DNA from: Cephaloticoccus capnophilus
GTDB lineage: Bacteria; Verrucomicrobiota; Verrucomicrobiia; Opitutales; Opitutaceae
Direction: 5' to 3'
DNA: 63,777 nucleotides
Assembly (NCBI RefSeq): GCF_001580045.1
Contig: NZ_LSZP01000045.1
Location: forward strand, 1 to 63,777
Numbering within the stretch: position 1 is the first letter of the stretch; every line of letters starts with the position of its first letter. The position numbers and the translations under genes are program-made. The notes beneath the pieces were generated by a model. It did no database searches. It was not told the origin of the DNA and was given only the letters and a program-made list of their open reading frames with translations. Of this stretch, positions 17,002 to 26,787 are shown piece by piece.

Positions 17002-19560
17002 TTAGCTGCGGTAAGCGGTCTCGTAGAGGATTCGCTCGATTTCCTCTTCGATCTCGCGGGCAGAGGGCGGCGGCGGCGGGGCGGCTTGGATGTCAGTTTG
17101 CGGCCAGCTTGATTGGTATCCGGCTCCGTAAGAAGTGCTGGGAGCGGGTAGCTCCGGCAGAGAGCCAATCGGCGCAGTGGGCGCGGCGGGCGACGGAGTC
17201 GGTGTCTGGTAAAACCCCGAAGTACTGCTGCTGGAATAAGGTAAAGCCGAAGGCTCCGGCGAGCGAGTCGAGGGCACTCCATGAGAAACCACTTCGTGCA
17301 CGGGAGGCGGCACGTAGGGCAGCGACTCGACGCTATTATACTCTGCCCTGTCAGAAATCGCCGCCCCGTAAGGACTGGGAGTTGTCGCCCCATAAATCGA
17401 GGAGCCGAGCGCAGATGCGCGACTAGGCGCGGGCTCTGGCAGCGACGGCGTAAGCGGAGCAGCTGGGTGCGCGTGAATCGCCGCCGCCGAATCGCTGAGC
17501 GGCCCCGAAACGATTTCCCAATGATCGCCATCGTAGTCCACGAGCCGGGCATTTCCCCAGCCCTCAAAGTCAATCTGGCTAATCGCGCGCGCGCTCAGGT
17601 TCGCACTTCGCCTCACAATAAGCCGGTCTTCGTTTCTCACCCAATGGCGGATTACGAGGCGGGCGGCCTCGCTGTTAAAGGTGAGCTCATCAACGAAGAG
17701 CACATTTTCCGCGCCCACGGAGCCGTCCACGTAGTCGATGACCGCCGCGTTTTCCACATGCAGTCTGCTAAAGCTCTGCTGCGTGGCCCCGCTGAGCTCC
17801 AACACACCGGCGTCCACAGGTGTGTGCGCGCTGCCTCGCAAGCTAAGGTGCGGGCGGCTGCTCAAGCGTTCGCGGCCTGCGAGTTTGAGCGCGGCAGTCC
17901 GAGCCCCATCGCCGACGTAGAGCGCACCCGTCTGGAGCGTCCCTTTCGACTTCGCTGCAAACTCGATACGGCCTTCGTGCATATAAACATCCCCCAGCTC
18001 GCCCGTGTACCCATGCATGAGGTGCAGCACACCGCCGCCCGCTTTCACCAAATCCATACCCCCAGTGAGCGTCGCCTGCATCCAAACGTTATCCGTGTGG
18101 ACGTGCACGTAGAGCGGATTGCGTGTCTTACCCGTCGTGATGATGCTGGGCCGGTAGTAGTCCCCGCTCGCATCCGAGCTCCCAAAAGTGAAGTCCGGCC
18201 CCACAGCGATTAGGCCGCCCGAGCTCACGGTTAACGTGTGCCCGCCGAGGTTGAGGCTGCCGCCGTGAGCGCGCAGCGAGTTAATCGTACGGTCGGTCGT
18301 GAGCTGCTGCGCCTCGCGCACAGTGACGTTGTGGCCGGGCTCCCAACTCGACTCGTTGGCCGTGTAGTGGCTGTTCACCTGCACCCAGTCCTTCCCCGAG
18401 CGCGCAACCCAGTCCTCCCCATTAATCGTCGCCCATGGGAGGATCCCTCCGTAGCCCTCAAAGTCGGGGTTAACCTGCTCGCTGCTGAGCACGAAGTTCC
18501 CGCGCGTGTGTATCTCGAACACTCCGCGCGCGGCCTTGGCGGCACCTGAGCCGCCTGTGCGAGCTAGCGATTTTAGGAACACGCTGCTGCGCCCATCGCT
18601 GCTGTTGATCACCTCAATCGTGCTTACCCCACCGGCTAAGAAAACGCGCCCTAAGTGTTCGCTCGCATCGGGCTGCGCGGCACCCCCGCCCCAATACCGA
18701 AACGTGCTAGAGTCGAGCTTGAGGTCTGCCTTCGCACCGAGACGGTCAAGCTCGGCCTCGCGTTCATCCACCACAAAGCTCGCCCCCCGCGACAGCACAA
18801 ACTTGCGCACATGGTTCAACTGGCCCGCCTCGGCAACCCGCAGCTCGGCCCGCGCCACATGGATGTCGCCCCGCGCCAGATGCGGCTGTGCAGCAAGGAT
18901 GTCGAAACGCCCGTCCCCCAGAAAATCGAGCCGCCAATTCGATTTACTCTGCTCGTAAACGGTCGAGCGCAGCGCATCGCGCAGCCGCAGCACGACATTG
19001 GCTCGATCGCCCAGCCGCCCGCGCACGAGCCGGATCTGGCGCGGCAGCTTCTTATTACTGCCGCCGAGGTCTATCCGCGAGTTCCAGTCAATCGTACCCG
19101 CCGAGTCGGGCCGCCCAAAGACGAGCGCGCGCCCATCGGGCACGAAGTCGGCACTGCCCCAGATGAGCCACTCCATCTCGTTTAGCGTTATGCGCGTCTC
19201 TCCCTGCATCGTCGCAAAACCGCCCGAGCCCGACCAGCGCACTTGCCCAGGTTCCGAGCCGAGCGCCGCCACGAGCTCGCGCCCCGTTAGCTCCTCTGCC
19301 TCGCCATCGCCAACGACAAGCTGGGCATGCGCAAACGGCAGCCCGCCCCCGAGTCCGCTCAGTGCAAACAACACCGCAGCCAGCAGGGAATAACGTAGTC
19401 TCAATAACGCATAAGGAATCACACGAATACCGCAGCCGCGCTGAGCGTCGGTTTCGCAGCCGAAACCACTAGTCTGTTTTACGTACCGATAGCGGAAATT
19501 GCGGTGTGCGAACGCAGTATCCGCACACCCAAGCACTTGGCCGCTCAAGTGGCCGCTCAC
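17002..19560 (-). CDS. Secreted repeat protein with autotransporter-like strand motif and Pro/Ser/Tyr-rich tail
   Basis: The reading frame encodes 852 residues, but the first 46 do not look like a protein start. The GTG at 19422 gives a signal peptide (ALLRLRYSLLAAVLFALSG, cleavage near AHA-Q, residue 79 of the long form) and is the likelier start. The mature part is rich in short beta strands. A segment at about 498-541 (MDLVKAGGGVLHLMHGYTG and on) matches the autotransporter-associated beta-strand repeat pattern, and LGGHTLTVSSGG near 438 resembles the same fold. Residues 660-690 (SQIDFEGWG, WEIVSGP) recall the end of PEP-CTERM passengers, but what follows is a 150-residue Pro/Ser/Tyr-rich tail and an acidic helix, with no membrane anchor or barrel. 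It lies 44 bases after the TonB receptor gene and is probably co-transcribed. Function unknown. Confidence 0.6.
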   Translation of the reverse strand: MSGHLSGQVLGCADTAFAHRNFRYRYVKQTSGFGCETDAQRGCGIRVIPYALLRLRYSLLAAVLFALSGLGGGLPFAHAQLVVGDGEAEELTGRELVAALGSEPGQVRWSGSGGFATMQGETRITLNEMEWLIWGSADFVPDGRALVFGRPDSAGTIDWNSRIDLGGSNKKLPRQIRLVRGRLGDRANVVLRLRDALRSTVYEQSKSNWRLDFLGDGRFDILAAQPHLARGDIHVARAELRVAEAGQLNHVRKFVLSRGASFVVDEREAELDRLGAKADLKLDSSTFRYWGGGAAQPDASEHLGRVFLAGGVSTIEVINSSDGRSSVFLKSLARTGGSGAAKAARGVFEIHTRGNFVLSSEQVNPDFEGYGGILPWATINGEDWVARSGKDWVQVNSHYTANESSWEPGHNVTVREAQQLTTDRTINSLRAHGGSLNLGGHTLTVSSGGLIAVGPDFTFGSSDASGDYYRPSIITTGKTRNPLYVHVHTDNVWMQATLTGGMDLVKAGGGVLHLMHGYTGELGDVYMHEGRIEFAAKSKGTLQTGALYVGDGARTAALKLAGRERLSSRPHLSLRGSAHTPVDAGVLELSGATQQSFSRLHVENAAVIDYVDGSVGAENVLFVDELTFNSEAARLVIRHWVRNEDRLIVRRSANLSARAISQIDFEGWGNARLVDYDGDHWEIVSGPLSDSAAAIHAHPAAPLTPSLPEPAPSRASALGSSIYGATTPSPYGAAISDRAEYNSVESLPYVPPPVHEVVSHGVPSTRSPEPSALPYSSSSTSGFYQTPTPSPAAPTAPIGSLPELPAPSTSYGAGYQSSWPQTDIQAAPPPPPSAREIEEEIERILYETAYRS

Positions 19561-19604
19561 ATGGCCCCACTCCCATTAATTGGAGCGAGTGCAAACCACT
19601 CGCC

Positions 19605-22445
19605 CTAAAACGTCTTCTTCAAATTCACATACAGGCGGCGCATCCGTGGGTCGCCCAGTGTGCTGTAGTAGCGGCTAGTGGACATATCTACGGGCGGAGC
19701 TTTATCGAAGATGTTCTTGGCCCCAAAGGTCAGCTCTAGGCCTGCCAAAATCCGGTACCGCGCACCCAGCCGGTAACGCACAAACAGGTCGTGGTAAGTC
19801 TGGCTAGGCACGCGCTCGCTGCCTTGGCTGAGAATCGCCGCAGTGCTCGTCGGATTAAGCCGGTAGTGGTCGTAGTATTGGGCCGCCCAGCCAGCGCTCC
19901 ACTGCTGGCGATTCCACAGTAGGCTCGCAGTAAACCGGGCATCGAGCGGACTCGCGGAGTTGCGCGACGGCACGCCAACCCAGTCCACAAGCGGTGTATT
20001 AAAGGCGGTCTGTTCGCGGTAGTAGTCGGTCAGCGTAGCGTTTACCCCGAGGTCAAACTCGCCCGCACCCGCACTCTGCCACCAGTAACGCGCCCCCAAA
20101 TCCACGCCCGCCGTCTCCATCTTGAGCATGTTCATCGCGTAGGTGTTTACTTGGAGCACCTCGCCCACGCCGTAGGGATCGCCTGCCACAGGCGTGTCGC
20201 GGATCACGCGCCCGGGAAAGGTCGCTTCTTGGTCGAGAATCGCCTGCGCTCCGAGCGAGGTCAGGTTATTCTTCTTCTCGATTTTATAAAAATCGGCCGA
20301 GAGCCGCAGCCCGCGCACAAACTCGGGCGTCCACACGATGCCGATGTTACTGTTGCGCGAAGTCTCTGGCTGGAGCTCGGGATTTCCCCCGCCCAGCGTG
20401 TAAATGTCCGAAACCTCGCCCCCACGCCTCGGGTCATTCACTTGGCTTGTCGTGGTAGAAAGAGTCGGGTCGGCCAGTTGCGAGTAAGTCGGCGCGCGAA
20501 AGCCCTTCCCCCACGAGCCGCGCAGCATCAGATCGCGCACCGGAAGCCAGCGCAGCCCGACCGTCGGCACCGTCGTGTCGAACTTGTTGCCCGCCGTCTC
20601 CACATCGAAACGCTCGTGCCGCAGCGCCAATTGCACGTCCACGCTGTGCAGCCCGCGCAAGCCCAGATCGGGCGAGGTCAGTGGCACCGTCGCCTCCGCA
20701 TACAGGCTATCGATTTGCTGGCGGCGATAGGTCGGGGGCGGCCTCGGCGTCGTGTAGTCAGGGAAACCCGCACTGCGCAACTCGCGGTGCTCCACACCAC
20801 TGGCGAGCGTGATGTCTCCGGCATACCACGCCGTCAGCGGCCCGGCCGCGCGTAGCGTCGTATCTCCCTGCCACGCCTTGGTCGTCGTGTGCGGCAGATT
20901 CGAGTAGGGATCGATCAGCGTCTCAAAAGAGGTCGTATCGCGCAGCAAATCGACCGTGCCTGCATTCACCGCTTCGGCAAAAGTCGGGCTCCCGTATTGG
21001 CGACGGTAAGTGCGATCCACATACGAGTAACTCCACGCGTAGTCGCCGACGATCTTCCAGTCGTGAGGCAAGCTTAGCTCGAAGCCCACCGCCGCTCGCT
21101 TCTGGCGATTCACCGAAAACGAATCCGGCGCAGTCTCTCGGTCGATGTGCCGAGCCGGATAGGTAATCCGCACCGCTTGCCCAAACGGGTTATTGGTCGA
21201 ATTCGCGGCCAGCGTCGCCACGCGCGCCGTGTAGTAAGTGCTCACATCGCGCTGACGCGACTCCGAGGCCCCTCCGTCAAAAAATAGCTTAAAGCGCTCA
21301 GTCATGCTCCGGCTGCTGCTCAAGTTAAGCGACTTCGAGCGCACCGCGCCGATCAGGACGATGTCGCCGCTAAACCCATTTAGCGCACCGCGTGCGAGGT
21401 CGAGGTTGTAGCTTCCTTGGTTGTCAATCAGGGGCTGCAAGCCATCGAGCTGCCAACCGCGATAGCCCACCGGGATATGTGTAAAGTGAGACGATCCCGG
21501 CCCAAACAGCGGGCTCCCATTGGCACTGCGAATATTAACCAGTGCCCCAGCAGGTGGGTTACCGGTTCGCCCGGCCGGCACGTAAAGCGCGTCCGGATTA
21601 TTGACCAACTCCCGATTGCGCCCGCGCACTTGGAAGTCGCGTTGATACCCATAGAGCGGCTTGGTCACTTGCGACTGCACCGAGAGCAAGAGTTGGCTGC
21701 GCCCCTGCTCAAACTGGAAGCTCGAAGTCAGGTTGTAGGTCTCGATCGAGGCGTGCCCATCGTCCGTCGTTTCATAGCGCGCGTTGAACTCGTTCCCGCT
21801 GTAGTTTCCGCGCAATACGACGTTAATCACGCCGCCGAGCGCACCGCTCCCATAGATCGCCGAAGCCGAGGCCGGCAGCACCTCAATCCGCTCAATCGCC
21901 GAAAGCGGGATCCCATTGAGATCCGCTTGGTCGCTGCCCTCCGCCGTCCCACGACTGCCCACCCCGGCCACGCGGCGACCATTGACGAGCACGAGTGTCT
22001 GCGCCGCGCCCATCCCGCGCAGGCTAAAACTGCTGCTGCTGCCCGTCCACCCACCCGGGCTATTATCGCTGGAGGCAAATGACGTGCTCATCGTCAACTG
22101 CTGCCGCAGCAAATCCTCAACCGTAGTCGCCCCCGAACGCGCGATCCGCTCCCGCCCGATGATGCTGTAGGGCTGGATATCGTTTTCCGTGCGCACCAAG
22201 TCCATATTCCCCTGATACGCATGCTTCTGAAGTTGTCCCGCCTCGACCTCCATCTCTGCGAGGGTGACGACTTGGTCATCGTCTAGCCCATCAAGGAGCG
22301 CGCTCGCAGGGACACGCTGCGCAGACGCCGCTGATGGCAAGCCCAGCGCTACGACTAACGCGGCGATTAATGCCACTGTGCGGCAATTCTGGGCTGAGAC
22401 CGACATGGAGGCCAAACGGTCCACGAGGTAGGTAGACTTACTCAT
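19605..22445 (-). CDS. TonB-dependent outer membrane receptor
   Basis: This is an outer-membrane gated barrel that takes up ligands with energy from TonB-ExbBD. From ATG 22445 the precursor has 946 residues. It has a signal peptide (VALIAALVVALGLPSAASA, cleavage near 42), then the Opitutae-type segment VVTLAEMEVEAG that probably holds the TonB box. A plug domain follows (SGATTVEDLLRQQLTMS, FSLRGMGAAQTLVLVNGRRV, IERIEVLPASASAIYGSGALGGVINVVLR in pieces), and the barrel ends on phenylalanine (NLKKTF). No iron or cobalamin genes lie nearby, so the ligand is open. The next gene codes for the secreted repeat protein, which could be a surface partner. The 12-residue longer start at 22481 is less likely. 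Confidence 0.92.
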   Translation of the reverse strand: MSKSTYLVDRLASMSVSAQNCRTVALIAALVVALGLPSAASAQRVPASALLDGLDDDQVVTLAEMEVEAGQLQKHAYQGNMDLVRTENDIQPYSIIGRERIARSGATTVEDLLRQQLTMSTSFASSDNSPGGWTGSSSSFSLRGMGAAQTLVLVNGRRVAGVGSRGTAEGSDQADLNGIPLSAIERIEVLPASASAIYGSGALGGVINVVLRGNYSGNEFNARYETTDDGHASIETYNLTSSFQFEQGRSQLLLSVQSQVTKPLYGYQRDFQVRGRNRELVNNPDALYVPAGRTGNPPAGALVNIRSANGSPLFGPGSSHFTHIPVGYRGWQLDGLQPLIDNQGSYNLDLARGALNGFSGDIVLIGAVRSKSLNLSSSRSMTERFKLFFDGGASESRQRDVSTYYTARVATLAANSTNNPFGQAVRITYPARHIDRETAPDSFSVNRQKRAAVGFELSLPHDWKIVGDYAWSYSYVDRTYRRQYGSPTFAEAVNAGTVDLLRDTTSFETLIDPYSNLPHTTTKAWQGDTTLRAAGPLTAWYAGDITLASGVEHRELRSAGFPDYTTPRPPPTYRRQQIDSLYAEATVPLTSPDLGLRGLHSVDVQLALRHERFDVETAGNKFDTTVPTVGLRWLPVRDLMLRGSWGKGFRAPTYSQLADPTLSTTTSQVNDPRRGGEVSDIYTLGGGNPELQPETSRNSNIGIVWTPEFVRGLRLSADFYKIEKKNNLTSLGAQAILDQEATFPGRVIRDTPVAGDPYGVGEVLQVNTYAMNMLKMETAGVDLGARYWWQSAGAGEFDLGVNATLTDYYREQTAFNTPLVDWVGVPSRNSASPLDARFTASLLWNRQQWSAGWAAQYYDHYRLNPTSTAAILSQGSERVPSQTYHDLFVRYRLGARYRILAGLELTFGAKNIFDKAPPVDMSTSRYYSTLGDPRMRRLYVNLKKTF

Positions 22446-22670
22446 AAAAGGGCGTGGGTGCGGACTCGCTGAATGGCTCACTTCTTTATGAGAACAAGTC
22501 CTATTTTCTACTTTTCACCATTATTAGCATTATTCGCCCTCCCTATAAGTAACATGCTCCGCGCCCCGTGACGCCTCCCCGCCCCGCACTAAGCTTGCTC
22601 TACTCCACCTCGCGCCATGTCGGTAAACTCGGGGCAGCTCCCCCCAAAGGGGGCCTGCGGCCCATTCACC

Positions 22671-23537
22671 TCACAGCTCAAACTCCACCCACACCGGCCG
22701 ATGGTCGCTCAAATAGCTTGGCACGACCTCGCAGCGCACTTCCCCACAGCCCGGCGGCAAAAAGATAAAGTCGAGCCCGCGACTCGGCAGTGGCGAGGGA
22801 AAGGTCAGCCCGCCTTGCGGATGCAGCGAGTAGTGCCCATGCAGCGAAAAGTAGCGCAGTAACTCCGCAGTCGCATCGGGAGAGTGCGCCACGTTGTTCA
22901 AGTCTCCACACACGATTGGCAACAAGTCCCACTGCGCACGCCGGGCGGCGTGCTTCGCCGCCACGTAGTCCATGACCTGCTCGACTTGGGCAAAGCGCCG
23001 CCCGCGCGAGCGGTAGTGCAGATGCATGTTTACGAGCGGCAAGCGCCGCCCCGCACAGTCAAACTCCGCATATAAAAACCCTTTTTCGCCGACGCGCGCC
23101 GCCCCAAAAGCGCGGCTCTCCCAGTCCACAATCGGGTGCTTAGAGAGAAACGCATTTCCATAGCTCAAATTCATAAAGCCCTCGCGCCGATTGTTGATGC
23201 CAAACACCGCATGCGGGTAGCCCGTGTGCCAACGCAGATAGTCGAGCTGATCAAAATTCCCCGCCCAGCGCGAATGATGGTCGATTTCCTGGAGCGCGAC
23301 GATGTCCGGCTTTAGCTTCAGAATCAGCCGCGCAATCCGCCGCAAGTTTACCCGCAACTTGTGCCGCAAGGTCAGCCCTTGGATCGGCGTCAGCCCGCGC
23401 CCATGCGCGATGTTAAAAGTCAGCACCCGCAAGGCCAGTGGCCTTTGCCCTTCACCTCGCGGACAGGATGAAGCAGGCAAATCGCTCTCCCGCCTAGCGG
23501 CAGGGCCCGTATCAGAAGACTCTCTATTCGGAGGCAC
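22671..23537 (-). CDS. Endonuclease/exonuclease/phosphatase family protein
   Basis: The 288-residue protein carries the motif order of the EEP (exonuclease III/DNase I) fold: LTFNIAHGRG near 40, DIVALQEIDHH with the metal-binding Glu, VNMHLHY with a catalytic His region, VCGDLNN (Asp and Asn) near 210, SRGLDFIF and a final LSDHRPVWVEFEL with the catalytic Asp-His. Family members cleave phosphodiesters or phosphomonoesters in nucleic acids, lipids or inositol phosphates, and the substrate cannot be assigned. There is no signal peptide. The first 35 residues are low in conservation, so the true start may be further in. It is upstream of the tRNA-His gene on the other strand. Confidence 0.85.
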   Translation of the reverse strand: MPPNRESSDTGPAARRESDLPASSCPRGEGQRPLALRVLTFNIAHGRGLTPIQGLTLRHKLRVNLRRIARLILKLKPDIVALQEIDHHSRWAGNFDQLDYLRWHTGYPHAVFGINNRREGFMNLSYGNAFLSKHPIVDWESRAFGAARVGEKGFLYAEFDCAGRRLPLVNMHLHYRSRGRRFAQVEQVMDYVAAKHAARRAQWDLLPIVCGDLNNVAHSPDATAELLRYFSLHGHYSLHPQGGLTFPSPLPSRGLDFIFLPPGCGEVRCEVVPSYLSDHRPVWVEFEL

Positions 23538-23711
23538 AGCGGTTCCTATGCCAGCTCCACCTCAACAAGACGAGGCCGATTCCACCCGTCCCTAAAAATC
23601 GCCCCACCCTTCGCCGCTCCAGCCCCTGAGAAAAGCACACGGCCAAGGAATTCGTTGGTCAAGGATTGACAGGCGCTGCGAAACCACGCGAGCGTCCCGC
23701 CCTCATTTTGT

Positions 23712-23789
23712 GGCGGCCATAGCTCAGTTGGTTAGAGCACTTGATTGTGATTCAAGGGGTCGCGGGTTCGAGTCCCGTTGGCCGCCCCA
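23712..23789 (+). tRNA. tRNA-His (GTG)
   Basis: The cloverleaf is complete. The extra G at 23712 pairs with C73, as is specific for tRNA-His. The acceptor stem GGCGGCCA/TGGCCGCC closes it, the D arm has AGCTCAGTTGGTTAGAGC, the anticodon stem CTTGA/TCAAG holds loop TTGTGAT with anticodon GTG at 23747-23749, and the T arm has GGTTCGAGTCC. The 3' CCA is encoded. Confidence 0.97.
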
Positions 23790-23857
23790 GCTTCGCGCAG
23801 CACACGGCAAATGCCCGTGCACACACCCACGCGACCAAACAGTTAGAGCCCCTCCCG

Positions 23858-24667
23858 ATGCCCCTACTCTTCTGGCTGAAAAAAGCGGTCACTTACTTCC
23901 TCCTTCCGCTCCAACTCAGCCTCACGCTCATGCTCTTGGGGGGCATTTTGGTGTGGCTCACACGACGCAAAATCCTGGGCCGCCTCTGCCTGACTTCGGG
24001 ACTGCTCCTCTTACTCGGCTTTAGCTTAAAACCCGTCGGGCGCGCGCTGCTCGGCCCGCTTGAAACTCGCTATGCGCCCATCCCCGAACTCGCAGTCGGC
24101 GAGGCACTGCCGCCCGAACTTGCCGAGTGCCGCGCCATCGTCGTTTTCGCCGGCGGAGCCGCAAACACAGCCCGGCTCCCCGCCACGCTACGACTCAGCG
24201 AAGCCGGACTCGCGCGCTTAGTCGAAGGCGTCCGGCTAGCCCGACTCTTGCCCGAGGCCACACTCATCCTCACCGGCCCCGCACGCGATAAAGGCGCGCC
24301 CGAAAGCGAGACTGCCGCCGCGACTCTCGCCCGCGCCGCCGAATCGCTCGGCATTGAGCCGCAGCGCATGCGCCTCCTCACCACCGCGCTCGACACCGAG
24401 GGCGAGGTCGCCGCACTGGCCGCACTCTACGGCCCCAATACCCCACTCGCGCTCATCAGCTCCGCGGCGCACATGCCGCGTATTATGGCCTACGCCGAAA
24501 AAGCCGGACTGCACGCGCTCCCCTGTCCGGCAAACTTCGCGATTCGCCCCGACCCAAAATTCCGCTGGAACGAATACAGCGCCGACATCAGCGGGCTCAC
24601 ACACAGCACCGGCGGCATCTACGAACGGCTCGGCCTGCTCTGGGCCTATTTGCGCGGCAAGGCCTAA
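23858..24667 (+). CDS. DUF218 (YdcF/ElyC/SanA-type) membrane protein
   Basis: The 269-residue protein has two N-terminal membrane helices (about 9-35 and 44-66), then a DUF218 domain. Visible motifs are AIVVFAGGA near 96, the amphipathic RLVEGVRLARLLPEATLILTG (in pieces), the acidic ESETAAATLARAAESLGI and LISSAAHMPRIMAYAEKAG. The family includes ElyC and SanA, which affect envelope or lipid-carrier metabolism, but no reaction is firmly assigned. The ATG at 23858 is chosen because upstream codons overlap the tRNA-His gene. The frame starts about 70 bases downstream of the tRNA, which may share its promoter. Confidence 0.82.
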   Translation: MPLLFWLKKAVTYFLLPLQLSLTLMLLGGILVWLTRRKILGRLCLTSGLLLLLGFSLKPVGRALLGPLETRYAPIPELAVGEALPPELAECRAIVVFAGGAANTARLPATLRLSEAGLARLVEGVRLARLLPEATLILTGPARDKGAPESETAAATLARAAESLGIEPQRMRLLTTALDTEGEVAALAALYGPNTPLALISSAAHMPRIMAYAEKAGLHALPCPANFAIRPDPKFRWNEYSADISGLTHSTGGIYERLGLLWAYLRGKA

Positions 24668-24881
24668 GGCGCGGTAAGGAGACAGCGCTAGCAAAACGAA
24701 ACAGCCAGTGGTCGCGCCTTGAAAGACGCTGCCGCCAGTGTGGTGCGGCGCGCGAGCCTGAGTGGTTAAAGTCACAGGCTGCGACGATTCTCCGGCCGAG
24801 CAGCCCGCCAAATAAAACAAATCCGCTAGGCTTGCACAGGGCTTGTGGCTCCCTCCAACTCGAAGGCCTCCAAAGAACCCT

Positions 24882-25523
24882 ATGTTTTCGCTCAAAAAAC
24901 TCTTCGGCAAAGACGACAAGTTTTACGACCTGCTAGAAGCAGGGGCAGACGAGGCCAAGGCCAGCGTCTCGCTTCTCGAAGGCTATCTCGAACAACTCTA
25001 CAAGACGGGCAAGCCGCCGGAGAACTTGGACGAGTTCATGCACAGCCGCCGCGCCGAGAAACGGATCCGCAACCTCGTCCTCGAAGAGCTTAGCCGCACC
25101 TTCGTCACACCGCTCGAACGCGAAGACATCGAGGCCCTCTCCGTCGCCCTCTACCGCGTCCCCAAGTCCATAGAAAAGATGGTCGAGCGGCTCTCCATCT
25201 ACCCCGGCCGTGTCCCGCACACCGCCTTCCAACGCCAAGCCGAACTCCTCAAACTCGCCGCCGAAGCCGTGGTCGAGATGGTGCGCCAACTCCGCAGCGG
25301 CACCAATTTGGAAAAAATCCGCACCGCCACCGACCGGCTCCACTACGCCGAGGGCGAGGCCGACCGCGTCATGTTCGACTTACTCAAAGAGCTCTACCAA
25401 GGCCCTTACGAGGCCAAGGAGCTCGTCATCCTGCAGGAGATTTACGAACTGGCTGAACAGTCGGTCGATTGCTGCCGCAACGCGGGCAACATCGTCGTGC
25501 AAATCGTCCTCAAGCACTCGTAA
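24882..25523 (+). CDS. DUF47 family (PhoU-like) protein, Pit partner
   Basis: The 213-residue protein is all-helical, starts MFSLKKLFGKDDKFYDLLEAGADEA and belongs to the DUF47/TIGR00153 family of PhoU-like proteins. These are commonly encoded directly before Pit-type phosphate transporters and are thought to adjust their activity. Conserved acidic helix patterns include TPLEREDIEALSVALYRV and the C-terminal LQEIYELAEQSVDCCRNAGNIV. The pit gene follows after 103 bases in the same direction, which supports a phosphate role. No separate phoU is found at the pst operon, so this could be the only PhoU-like gene here. Confidence 0.88.
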   Translation: MFSLKKLFGKDDKFYDLLEAGADEAKASVSLLEGYLEQLYKTGKPPENLDEFMHSRRAEKRIRNLVLEELSRTFVTPLEREDIEALSVALYRVPKSIEKMVERLSIYPGRVPHTAFQRQAELLKLAAEAVVEMVRQLRSGTNLEKIRTATDRLHYAEGEADRVMFDLLKELYQGPYEAKELVILQEIYELAEQSVDCCRNAGNIVVQIVLKHS

Positions 25524-25626
25524 TGCCACAGCCCCTACGCGCCGGCGCTGTGCTTCAGGCCGCCCGCGGCCTCCCTCTCCGCCCACACACCACCACGCCT
25601 AATCACCTCTGGCCCACGCTGCTCCT

Positions 25627-26679
25627 ATGACGCTGTTCGTGCTCGTTTTGCTGGCCGCGCTAATTTTCGAATACATCAACGGGTTTCACGACACGGCGAA
25701 CTCCATCGCCACCGTCGTCTCGACCAAGGTACTCACGCCACGCCAAGCCGTGGTCTGGGCCGCGTTTTGGAACCTCGTCGGCGCACTCATGGGCACCGCC
25801 GTTGCGACCACCATCGGTCGCGGCCTCGTCGATACCAACGTTATCGACATGACGACCGTCTTGAGCGCGCTGCTCGCCGCCATCATCTGGAACCTTTTTA
25901 CCTGGTGGCTCGGGCTGCCCTCCAGCTCCAGCCACGCACTCGTCGGCGGGCTCTGCGGCGCAGCACTCACCGCCTCCGACGGTAATTGGCATGTCCTGCA
26001 CTGGCACCTAATCGCCGAAGACGGCAGCCACAGCGGACTCTGGCCCAAAATCGTCCTGCCGATGATCAGCTCGCCCTTTGTCGGCTTCCTGCTCGGCGCG
26101 GCACTCATGTATCTGCTCCTCGCCCTGCTCAAAAAACTGCGCCCGCGCCTCATCGGGATGATTTTTGGCAAAGCCCAACTCGTTAGCGCAGGCTTCATGG
26201 GTTACAGCCACGGCTCAAACGACGCGCAAAAAACGATGGGCATTATCACGCTCGCGCTCTTCACCGGCACGCAAGCGGGGATTTTTGAGGGCCTACCCGG
26301 CTGGGCGAGTTTTCTGGAAACCCCGGAATTCACCGTGCACCGCTGGGTCATGATTACCTGTGCCCTCACGATGGCAGCGGGCACTGCAGCGGGCGGCTGG
26401 CGAATCATCCGCACGATGGGCCACAAAATGGTAAAGCTTCAGACCATCCACGGCTTCGCCGCCGAGACCACCGCCGCACTCGTCATCCACGGCGCCTCCA
26501 CGCTCGGTATCCCGATTTCGACTACGCACGTCATTACGACCTCGATTATGGGCGTGGGCTCCTCGAAACGCTTTAGCGCGGTCAAGTGGGGCCTGGTCGA
26601 GCGCATCATATGGGCCTGGGTGCTCACACTGCCCATTACCGGCCTCCTCGGCTACGGCATCGAAAAACTCTTCAAATAA
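25627..26679 (+). CDS. pit: Low-affinity inorganic phosphate transporter, Pit family
   Basis: This inner-membrane transporter imports metal-phosphate with protons, or phosphate with sodium. The 350-residue sequence has the duplicated family signature. The N-terminal copy is EYINGFHDTANSIATVVST (residues 19-37), and the C-terminal copy GYSHGSNDAQKTMGIITLA follows near 197. About ten membrane helices and a central cytosolic loop near 175 complete the picture. GLPSSSSHALVGGL and ISTTHVITTSIMGVGSSK are further conserved segments. It follows the DUF47 gene and converges on the pst operon, with repeat copy E between them. Confidence 0.95.
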   Translation: MTLFVLVLLAALIFEYINGFHDTANSIATVVSTKVLTPRQAVVWAAFWNLVGALMGTAVATTIGRGLVDTNVIDMTTVLSALLAAIIWNLFTWWLGLPSSSSHALVGGLCGAALTASDGNWHVLHWHLIAEDGSHSGLWPKIVLPMISSPFVGFLLGAALMYLLLALLKKLRPRLIGMIFGKAQLVSAGFMGYSHGSNDAQKTMGIITLALFTGTQAGIFEGLPGWASFLETPEFTVHRWVMITCALTMAAGTAAGGWRIIRTMGHKMVKLQTIHGFAAETTAALVIHGASTLGIPISTTHVITTSIMGVGSSKRFSAVKWGLVERIIWAWVLTLPITGLLGYGIEKLFK

Positions 26680-26787
26680 GCGCCGTGTCGGCTCTGACAA
26701 TTATGGCGCCGACAAAATGAAGCACGCAGCCCACTTTCCCGCCTTCGGCGGGGCCGGCCACGCAGCTCATCAGTGAGCTGCACTTTT

